A stretch of DNA of 64,000 nt from Schlesneria paludicola DSM 18645 (GTDB lineage: Bacteria > Planctomycetota > Planctomycetia > Planctomycetales > Planctomycetaceae), in NCBI RefSeq assembly GCF_000255655.1, contig NZ_JH636435.1, positions 2,194,658 to 2,258,657 of the forward strand. Direction: 5' to 3'. The notes under the pieces are model-generated. The model did not search any database, had not been told where the DNA came from, and saw nothing but the letters and a program-made list of their open reading frames with translations. Below, piece by piece: positions 57,496 through 64,000 of the stretch. Position numbers and translations under genes: made by a program. Position 1 is the stretch's first letter, and each line of letters starts with the position of its first letter.

Positions 57496-58941
57496 TTATT
57501 CAGCGATCGTCTGCATTTCGCAAGGCTCGATCGCGCATTCGCTGAGCAGCACCTGCAATTCAAGGCTTAAGGGAGAGAGGTAGCTCTCCCAGGAATCAAA
57601 CCTCAACGAGGGCTCGAACGCGGGATGTCGATCAACAACATAGTCGACAAGACGGCGCCCCATCTTCGACATGACCTTAAGATTTCGCGCAACCGTCTGG
57701 CGTGCCTCGGACACGATGGCGTCTGCGTTTTGAAACAGTTCGTCGAGCACCTCGACAGAACGGTCTTCCAAATTGGGATCGTCGACCATCAGCAGCAACT
57801 TTTCGTGGCCACGGTCACGCATAAGATTCACGATTCGTTCATCCATCGAGATGCCTGCTGATGCGACATGCCCCGCCATCGAAGTGACAATCGCATGATA
57901 TCGCGACGACAACATGAAATCCGCAGCGCGAAACAAGCTCACCAGTTGGTACATGTTGTACTGCGACGAACTGAACATCGGGGCGCCACCCAACTTCGCC
58001 GATAAGCGACGCATCGCAGGATTATCGATCTCTTCACTGGCCGCAACGACGACGAAGACGGATCGTCGCTGACGAAAGCGTACAATCGCATTGGCGAGAG
58101 AAGTGAGATACGACTCAAATCGCCGCTCAGACTCTTCATTGGAATTGAAAAAGAAAACGCTGCCATAATGACTGGCACGATGCGCTCCAAACAGTCGCTG
58201 AACACCTTTCTGCAACGATGCTTTTACGGGCCAGCAGAAGGGATTCACCGGACAGACCATGAGCACCGGTTCGCCGTTCCAGCCAACCTCTCGCAATTGG
58301 TCGGTGGCATACGCGTCGGGCGCAGGTGAGAACGTCCAGGCGGTATCCGTTCCGAGTTCGCTCGGCACACCCAACTCGGCCAGGGCGGACCGAGATTCTC
58401 CGTTCCTCGTCAGGATCAGCGACTCTTTGCAGTAGTCCGCCGTCAATCGCTTCGGCCATGCATTCATCACACCAGCCTCGGCTCCATAGGCAATGGACAT
58501 TCGGCCATGCGCCGTCGCCAACCCGAGTGCTCCGACAAACATCACGGTCAGCAGGTCGGTAAATCGACTTTTGAATGTCGACCCCTCACAAGCCAGAACA
58601 CCATGATACCGAGGAACTTCTCGGGCGAGAAAACGAGGAAACAAGGTCTCGGGCGAGACCTGACGCACACCGGCAAAGTAGCCCTGCGAGTACTTCCGAA
58701 TGAAGCTAAACACGGTGATGTCGACACGATCTGCCCCGAAGAGATGGCGCACTTGCCGAATCATTTCCTCGACTCTGACGTCGCTGCCCGTATTCCGTGT
58801 CCCGTTATAACCCGCGAACAACAGTCGCAGCTTGTCCGAAGCCAGCCGACCACACGTCTCGTCACGTTGCGGCCGCCGCTGCGCCTGGCGAATCGTCCGA
58901 TCCATCCAGGCGGCGAAAAGATCATCGATTGAAATCGCCAT
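57496..58941 (-). CDS. Polysaccharide pyruvyl transferase family protein
   Basis: 481 residues. The core resembles the WcaK/CsaB family: LRLLFAGYNGTRNTGSDVRVEEMIRQ (start of the first Rossmann-like domain, residues ~37-62), GVLACEGSTFKSRF, and in the second half MYQLVSLFRAADFMLSSRYHAIVTSMAGHVASAGISMDERI, with the conserved SSRYHA motif. These enzymes add ketal-linked pyruvate from PEP to sugars of exopolysaccharide or cell wall; PEP is also the substrate of the neighbouring ppc, but the link is probably chance. No other polysaccharide genes are nearby, so the acceptor is unknown. Confidence 0.82.
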   Translation of the reverse strand: MAISIDDLFAAWMDRTIRQAQRRPQRDETCGRLASDKLRLLFAGYNGTRNTGSDVRVEEMIRQVRHLFGADRVDITVFSFIRKYSQGYFAGVRQVSPETLFPRFLAREVPRYHGVLACEGSTFKSRFTDLLTVMFVGALGLATAHGRMSIAYGAEAGVMNAWPKRLTADYCKESLILTRNGESRSALAELGVPSELGTDTAWTFSPAPDAYATDQLREVGWNGEPVLMVCPVNPFCWPVKASLQKGVQRLFGAHRASHYGSVFFFNSNEESERRFESYLTSLANAIVRFRQRRSVFVVVAASEEIDNPAMRRLSAKLGGAPMFSSSQYNMYQLVSLFRAADFMLSSRYHAIVTSMAGHVASAGISMDERIVNLMRDRGHEKLLLMVDDPNLEDRSVEVLDELFQNADAIVSEARQTVARNLKVMSKMGRRLVDYVVDRHPAFEPSLRFDSWESYLSPLSLELQVLLSECAIEPCEMQTIAE

Positions 58942-59436
58942 GGTCGAACCGTTGATTGAATCGTAGTGACAGAAAGCGAGAGCGGATAAGGCGATCCACG
59001 GCGGCAGGCGTAGAGCGGCAACTCAGCAACCGTGCCGCCAAAATAAACACCCATTGAGTCGTGAATATTACTTGACTGATCGACTAAGTCAAGGATAATT
59101 TGATGACAGCGAACCGTCGGCGGGAAGTTCTACTTGGAACAAACTTCGTCAGGCGTCGTTAAATCGAAGGTGGTGCCGATTGTAGCGAACTTCCCTGAAA
59201 AGACGGCAATACACCACCTAAATGCAGGGTGACGGGGCGGCGAAACCGGACGCAAACACGTTGTATCTGGTGAAAAGCGGACCTTGCCCGAAATTCCCAA
59301 CTTGTTTCATTCAAGAAGCAGGTTTTCCACCCGATACCCGCTTCGCTGCGACGATAAGAATTTATATCACCTATTTTATAGTTGTTTAATTTATAGGCCG
59401 TCGCTCAGACTAGCGACTCTCCGGATTGGCACTGAA
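58942..59436. other. Intergenic region upstream of the alkylsulfatase gene
   Basis: About 495 bases. The frame of the downstream gene is open from a TTG at 59284, but the residues before 59437 do not look like a leader. A short A+T-rich patch at 59355-59400 may be the promoter. Confidence 0.4.
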
Positions 59437-61629
59437 ATGATCGTTCAACGTCACGCCGCCTGGCTGTTTCTGCTTATCGGGATTGCAGTGGGGCGAGTCA
59501 CACTCGGCCCCACCGAACATCGCGACACAGGTGCGGAAGACAGGCTCACATCCCCCGCCATCACCTTCCCGACATCGCCAATTTCCGCTTGCGAACCACC
59601 GACGCACCAACTCTTCAAAAGCCCTAAGGTGGATCACACGGTACTACAAACCGTTACTGCAGCAACCTCGATCGCTCGCGCCCGAGGCCCCAAGGGCGCG
59701 ACCGCCGCCACGCGACAGGCTCAACAGAAGCTTGCCGAACGACTCGACTTCTCAGACAAGCAGGACTTCGAGGATGCACGACGCGGTTTCATCGCACCGC
59801 TGCCCAACGACGGCATCGTACACGATGGACAAGGCCGAATCATCTGGAACCTGAACGAGCGATCCATTGCATCGCCCGAACAATCGTCGCCCGATACTGT
59901 GAATCCGAGCCTTTGGCGGCAGGCTCAACTCCTTGGAATCGGTGGCCTGTTCAAAGTCAGCGAACGTATTTTCCAGGTGCGTGGGCTCGATCTCGCGAAC
60001 ATCACATTCATTGAAGGCGAGACAGGCCTGATCGTGATCGACCCGCTGCTGAGCAGCGAAACGGCAAAAGCGGCACTCGATTTGTACTACGCACATCGGC
60101 CACACCTGCCGGTGATCAGCGTCATCATCACGCACTGTCACCCGGACCATTTTGGCGGACTCTCGGGCGTCGTCTCTGACGAAGAACTCGCCGCGGGCAA
60201 AGTAAGCATCATCGCACCAAAATTTTTCCTGGATGAGGTCATCAGTGAGAACGTCCTGGCAGGAAATGCCATGCAACGTCGAGCCGGATACATGTACGGC
60301 AGCCTGCTGCCGAAAGGGCCGCAAGGTGACGTCGGTAACGGATTGGGACTGGGAACGTCCGCAGGCACGACCACCTTGATCAAACCAACGGACAGCATTA
60401 GTCACACGGGTGAATTGCGGGTGATTGACGGTTTGACGTTCGAATTTCAGCTCACCCCGGGTAGTGAGGCTCCCGCCGAGATGCACCTCTATATCCACGA
60501 GCTGAAAGGTCTGTGCCCAGCGGAGAATGCGACGCATACGATGCACAACCTCTACACACTTCGGGGTGCCAAGATTCGTGATGCGCGAGCCTGGGCCAGC
60601 TATCTGCAGCAGACGATCGACCTTTTCGGCCATCGCACCGATGTCCTGTTTGCACCGCACCATTGGCCGGTCTGGGACCAGGAGCAAATCGTCAACCACC
60701 TCAGCAGCCAGCGTGATTTGTACAAGTTCATTCACGACCAGACATTGCGCCTGGCAAACAGCGGGCACAATATGCTCGAATGCGCCGAGCAAATCCAACT
60801 GCCCCCCGAGATCGAACGGCACTGGGCGAATCGCGGCTACTACGGCAGCCTCAATCACAACGTCAAGGCGGTATGGAATTTTTATCTCGGCTGGTTTGAT
60901 GGCCACCCCGCGCGATTGCATCCCCTTCCACCGAAAGAAGCCGGCGCCAATTATCTCGATTACATGGGGGGCATCGATCAGGTCGTGGCGAAGGCCCGCG
61001 AGTCGTTCAACCGTGGAGAGTATCGCTGGGTCGCTCAGGTCCTCGACCATGCCGTCTCCGCCGAACCGGAACATCTTCCGGCACGCGAACTCCTTGCAGA
61101 TGCTCTCGAACAGCTGGGTTATCAGGCAGAAAGCGGCCCGTGGCGGAACTTCTATCTGACAGGAGCCCAGGAGTTACGCGAAGGAATTCGCGTTCCGGAA
61201 ACAACGACGACCGCGTCGACGCAATCGATCGCTGCCTTACCACTGGAGGCGATCTTTGATTCGCTCGCAGTACGACTTGATAGCGGTCTTGCCGCAGATT
61301 CGAATTTGGCGATCAACTTCAAGTTCACTGATACTGACGAACAGTATCTGCTCACACTTCAACACGGTGTCCTCAATCACTTCGCGGGTCGACAGCATCC
61401 CAGTGCCGATTGCACGGTACGCGTCACTCGTCCCGCGTTCGACGAAATTCTCGACGGCCGCAGCAGCTTTGCTCGGCAAGTCTTCAGCGGCGAGGCCCGG
61501 ATCAACGGAAAGCCCCGCAAGCTGATGGAGTTCTTCCAACCCATTGAACAGTTTGAACCCTGGTTTGATGTTATGCGACCTCACATCGTCGTCAACTCGG
61601 CCGAACTGGCCCAGCAGGAAGCATTATGA
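59437..61629 (+). CDS. Exported alkylsulfatase-type metallo-beta-lactamase-fold hydrolase with SCP2-like C-terminus
   Basis: 730 residues from ATG 59437, which puts a signal peptide (AAWLFLLIGIAVGRVTLG) at the N-terminus. The metallo-beta-lactamase domain has the zinc motif ITHCHPDHFGG (~230-240), then AEMHLYIHELKGLCPAENATHTMHNLYTLRGA and FAPHHWPVWDQE, all typical of SdsA1/YjcS-type linear alkylsulfatases. A helical dimerisation domain and an SCP2-like lipid-binding domain (~600-725) complete the layout. The reaction would be release of sulfate from primary alkyl sulfates outside the cytoplasm; the HCHPDH form, in place of HSHVDH, is a small change. Its stop overlaps the start of the next gene (ATGA). 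Confidence 0.87.
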   Translation: MIVQRHAAWLFLLIGIAVGRVTLGPTEHRDTGAEDRLTSPAITFPTSPISACEPPTHQLFKSPKVDHTVLQTVTAATSIARARGPKGATAATRQAQQKLAERLDFSDKQDFEDARRGFIAPLPNDGIVHDGQGRIIWNLNERSIASPEQSSPDTVNPSLWRQAQLLGIGGLFKVSERIFQVRGLDLANITFIEGETGLIVIDPLLSSETAKAALDLYYAHRPHLPVISVIITHCHPDHFGGLSGVVSDEELAAGKVSIIAPKFFLDEVISENVLAGNAMQRRAGYMYGSLLPKGPQGDVGNGLGLGTSAGTTTLIKPTDSISHTGELRVIDGLTFEFQLTPGSEAPAEMHLYIHELKGLCPAENATHTMHNLYTLRGAKIRDARAWASYLQQTIDLFGHRTDVLFAPHHWPVWDQEQIVNHLSSQRDLYKFIHDQTLRLANSGHNMLECAEQIQLPPEIERHWANRGYYGSLNHNVKAVWNFYLGWFDGHPARLHPLPPKEAGANYLDYMGGIDQVVAKARESFNRGEYRWVAQVLDHAVSAEPEHLPARELLADALEQLGYQAESGPWRNFYLTGAQELREGIRVPETTTTASTQSIAALPLEAIFDSLAVRLDSGLAADSNLAINFKFTDTDEQYLLTLQHGVLNHFAGRQHPSADCTVRVTRPAFDEILDGRSSFARQVFSGEARINGKPRKLMEFFQPIEQFEPWFDVMRPHIVVNSAELAQQEAL

Positions 61630-62321
61630 CGAACACATCTGCGAGAATTGAGACCACCGGCCGTCAGCCCCAATCGGGTTATCGGGGCTTCGCCACTTGC
61701 CTCGCCATTGTGTTCTTCACCGGGCGTTTGATCGCGTGCGATTTCTGCCTGCGACTTCCGCGAGTCCCGTTTGAGTTCGATCACCCTGCCGCAATCGAGG
61801 TGGCAATGGCAACGCAGACGGCAGGCGAGCAGGGGGAACTCGACCTGAATCCATTGATCAGGATGGATCAGACACGCGAAGTCGCTTTAGCCGAAGTTTC
61901 GGCGCAAAACCTGGTGGCGCAGTGGATCAAATCCCGACCGGCACAACCGCACCCCGCACTACGATGCACCCTTGAGCTGGTTTTCATTGATGTCGACGAC
62001 ACCTGCTGGCTCGATATCCGTTCCGGAGAAATTCTACCGAGCGACCCTCGAAACGGTCCCGCGGACATCCGCTTAATGACGACAAAGGTGGGATTCTGCC
62101 AACTCAGGGAAATCGGCCTGGCGAAGTGCGAGCAGTTGCAGTGGGCGGCCGTCGACTTCAAACACACGTCCAGCATCATCGCGATCAACCACCTCTTCTC
62201 GATTCACACGACTCCGAATCCGACGAACTTCGTGTTTCGAGATGATCACGCACGGCGAAGGGGAGTGGCTGAGCCGAACGAAAAGCGTCATCAGCCCGAT
62301 CTCAAACTCGGCGCATTGTAA
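61626..62321 (+). CDS. Exported hypothetical protein overlapping the alkylsulfatase gene
   Basis: 231 residues; ATG 61626 overlaps the previous stop by four bases, so the two are translationally coupled. A hydrophobic segment (FATCLAIVFFTGRLIACDFC) marks it as exported or anchored. The middle (PALRCTLELVFIDVDDTCWLDIRSGEIL ... DIRLMTTKVGFCQLREIGLAKCEQLQW) has the rhythm of an SCP2-like fold, similar in outline to the sulfatase C-terminus, which suggests a lipid or alkyl-chain binding partner. Cys residues near CDFC and LAKCEQ may form disulphides. No named family recognised. Confidence 0.6.
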   Translation: MTNTSARIETTGRQPQSGYRGFATCLAIVFFTGRLIACDFCLRLPRVPFEFDHPAAIEVAMATQTAGEQGELDLNPLIRMDQTREVALAEVSAQNLVAQWIKSRPAQPHPALRCTLELVFIDVDDTCWLDIRSGEILPSDPRNGPADIRLMTTKVGFCQLREIGLAKCEQLQWAAVDFKHTSSIIAINHLFSIHTTPNPTNFVFRDDHARRRGVAEPNEKRHQPDLKLGAL

Positions 62322-62628
62322 TCCCATGATCTACGAGGGCTCAGGCCTCGCTTCAATTCGACAGTGACAAGTCTTGCTCCGCGCAAAAACGTGAGCCCGG
62401 TTCACGTCCAAGACAACAGCGACCGTGTGGCGCAAGCGACGGCACATACGATCATTTTGACGTCACGAGCGGCAGTGACTTACTGATTGCGAAACGGAAT
62501 TGAAGGTCAAACCCTGCAATGTCCGATTGGTATACCGTGTGCTTGCGAATACGAGCGCATCAGGTGTTGGAGTTGACAGCCTAAATGGTCCAGGCATAAA
62601 CCATCGCGACCGTCACAGGAGTGCTGTT
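62322..62628. other. Intergenic region upstream of the Cys/His-rich protein
   Basis: 307 bases with no supported gene. The frame of the next gene opens at 62500, but the credible start is TTG 62629, where AGGAG lies seven bases upstream. Confidence 0.45.
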
Positions 62629-63102
62629 TTGAATCGGCTGATTTCATTGGTGATGCTCGTCGTATTCGCTGTGCAGCACTTGATGTGCTGCTGCACCGGA
62701 ACCGAGCCGCACGCATGTCATCAGAAACATTTCGCGACAGAACCCGTATGTGACGCAATACCAAGTGACGACAAGGCCGATTTACACTCGTGCGGTCACA
62801 AGCACGCCGCACTGCCTCAACACCAGAGCCACGAACACCACGGCCCAGAGCAAGAGGACTGTCCTTGCGATCATTCGCATCAGCACCACTTTTGTATTGG
62901 CTCGCATGTCTTCTTCGTTTCGGCACCGCGTGCCGAAGTCTCGCAGCCGGTCGCGGTCTTTGATTTCGCACTCGACTCATTCGCAGGTCTCATCCGGAAT
63001 GCGATGATCGAATTGTCGACAGGATGTCGCCACGGCGTTGACGCATGTCCGCCGCTCTCGTCATGTCCACAACGATCGGCGATTTGCGTCTATCGAATTT
63101 AG
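62629..63102 (+). CDS. Secreted Cys/His-rich protein, probable metal binder
   Basis: 157 residues from TTG 62629, chosen because AGGAG (62617-62621) is placed perfectly; upstream codons have no start signal. The N-terminus MNRLISLVMLVVFAVQHLMCCC is a signal or lipoprotein-like segment with a run of Cys. It is followed by a stretch extremely rich in His and Cys (EPHACHQKHF, HSCGHKHAALPQHQSHEHHG, CPCDHSHQHHFC), a composition expected for binding Zn, Cu, Ni or Co in the periplasm. With the protein at 63317 it probably starts a heavy-metal homeostasis locus that continues past the window. Confidence 0.62.
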   Translation: MNRLISLVMLVVFAVQHLMCCCTGTEPHACHQKHFATEPVCDAIPSDDKADLHSCGHKHAALPQHQSHEHHGPEQEDCPCDHSHQHHFCIGSHVFFVSAPRAEVSQPVAVFDFALDSFAGLIRNAMIELSTGCRHGVDACPPLSSCPQRSAICVYRI

Positions 63103-63316
63103 ACACTTCGTCCCTCGCCCTGCTGTAGGCCGATCACGATATCGGCCCGTGGTGCAGATCCATTTTACGCCCAATCCCCGCAACACGCGGCGCGAGGGCA
63201 CTTGATCATCTGGAGTTCTGGCGCCTCGTCGTGACGTCGCGTTGTTCGTCTTCATCCTGTGATGAGACCCCGCGTCACTGCGCCTCGACTCGACCTGAAG
63301 AAACCGAGGAAGAACG

Positions 63317-63832
63317 ATGTATTTTCGAGCCGTTCAGACATTGGATGCCCTGTTACTTGCGTCGATTTATACTCTGGCCTTGGCGGCATACATGTTCGGT
63401 TCGCCCCCCGCAAACGGAGGCGAACTCGGTCACGCCCAAGTGGGACCACACAAGGGGACGCTGATTGAGCTGGGCGAGGAAGAATATCACGCCGAGTTCG
63501 TGCTCGACGAAAAAACGCACACCGTATCGATCTACCTGCTGGATGGTGCCGCCAAGAATTACGTTCCGATCCCCGCAAGGGAGATCACGGTGACCCTGAA
63601 GCATGACGGCAAAACAGAGGCATTCAAACTCAAAGCCAAGGCACAAAAGACGGATCCGCCCGGCCTATCGTCGATGTACACACGGAAGGACGAAGAGCTT
63701 GTCCACGACCTTCATCGCAAAGGAAGCGATCCTCGGTTGATGCTCAAGATCGATGACAAACCGTACCTGGCAAAGATCCAGCTCTCCCATCAAGGCCACG
63801 ATCACAAGCACGAACCGAAATCCACAAAATAG
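63317..63832 (+). CDS. Exported hypothetical protein of a probable metal-efflux locus
   Basis: 171 residues; AGGAAG sits just before ATG. One N-terminal hydrophobic segment (LDALLLASIYTLALAAYMFG) is followed by VGPHKGTLIELGEEEYHAEFVLDEKTHTVSIYLLDGAAKNYVPIPAREITVTLKHDGKT, a beta-rich domain that I recognise from planctomycete proteins lying beside RND/CusA-type efflux genes. The C-terminus (SHQGHDHKHEPKSTK) has a His-rich metal-binding tail. Predicted periplasmic. The efflux genes themselves, if present, are beyond the window. Confidence 0.68.
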   Translation: MYFRAVQTLDALLLASIYTLALAAYMFGSPPANGGELGHAQVGPHKGTLIELGEEEYHAEFVLDEKTHTVSIYLLDGAAKNYVPIPAREITVTLKHDGKTEAFKLKAKAQKTDPPGLSSMYTRKDEELVHDLHRKGSDPRLMLKIDDKPYLAKIQLSHQGHDHKHEPKSTK

Positions 63833-63855
63833 GCCAACGGAATCCGATGCGAATC

Positions 63856-63947
63856 GGTACTGGCCCACCCGGCGGATGAAGTCTGTCCAGACTTGCCGCT
63901 GGGTGGGGTACCTGCCGGTCCTGCGCCCCTTGTTCAAGGGACGCAGG
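63856..63947. repeat. Two successive hairpins after the last gene
   Basis: The first pairs GGTAC...CCACCC (63865-63870) with GGGTGG (63901-63906)...GGTACC and encloses AAGTCTG / CAGACTT (63879-63885, 63888-63894). The second is CCTGCG-C-CCCTT, loop GTTC, AAGGG-A-CGCAGG (63920-63947). No T-tract follows either. They may end the 63317 transcript or be a dispersed palindromic repeat. Confidence 0.5.
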
Positions 63948-64000
63948 ATGACGGGCGATTCGTGAATTCGGCAGTTGCAATCGCCTTATGCTGCGAGATC

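Overview
The window looks like a chromosomal piece of a planctomycete, probably of the Planctomycetales (a Schlesneria-like organism is a guess). The basis is the protein families: three DUF1501 proteins, two DUF1549/DUF1553 proteins, four DUF1559 proteins with prepilin-type N-termini (GFTLIE or AFTLIE), several planctomycete-type small lipoproteins, a secreted WD40 protein and a secreted EF-hand protein. I see no tRNA, rRNA, CRISPR array, phage or intact insertion sequence.

Layout: 1-7 kb holds the 3' end of a pyruvate oxidase gene (poxB), a small hydrophilic ORF, a membrane Ser/Thr kinase-like protein, moeA, mgtE and a small c-type cytochrome. 7.6-12.3 kb is a tandem pair of lipoprotein + DUF1559 modules, each closed by a strong terminator. 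12.3-18 kb has a dispersed palindromic repeat, a GNAT, a pseudo-receiver protein and a minus-strand cluster GNAT - GH3-type adenylating enzyme - MprF-like aminoacyltransferase domain. 18.3-24.7 kb is an IclR - cytochrome/DUF1549/DUF1553 - DUF1501 operon. 25-26.6 kb is a third DUF1559/lipoprotein module. 27.8-34.7 kb holds an Fpg/Nei DNA glycosylase and a tightly overlapping catabolic operon (phosphotriesterase-like, SelA-like PLP enzyme, amidohydrolase, MFS carrier) divergent from a LysR regulator. 35-39 kb has a second copy of the repeat, the fourth DUF1559/lipoprotein module and a DUF1501 protein. 39-46.2 kb is a minus-strand operon WD40 - DUF1549/1553 - DUF1501 - EF-hand. 46.9-49.1 kb has a Cys/Gly/Tyr-rich secreted protein and two small proteins. 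49.2-52.6 kb is a two-gene signalling operon: a DUF4118/HisKA_2 kinase with a frameshift near its end, and a hybrid kinase with a decayed ATPase domain and a cold-shock-like tail. 52.9-58.9 kb has DUF4262, a winged-helix regulator, PEP carboxylase and a polysaccharide pyruvyl transferase. 59.4-63.8 kb has an alkylsulfatase, a secreted partner and two secreted His/Cys-rich or metal-locus proteins.

Best candidates for something undescribed: the hybrid pseudo-histidine kinase fused to a cold-shock-like domain, the GNAT-GH3-aminoacyltransferase cluster, the four-gene LysR-linked catabolic operon of unknown substrate, and the 130-bp palindromic dispersed element. Functions are read from sequence motifs by eye; no database search was run.
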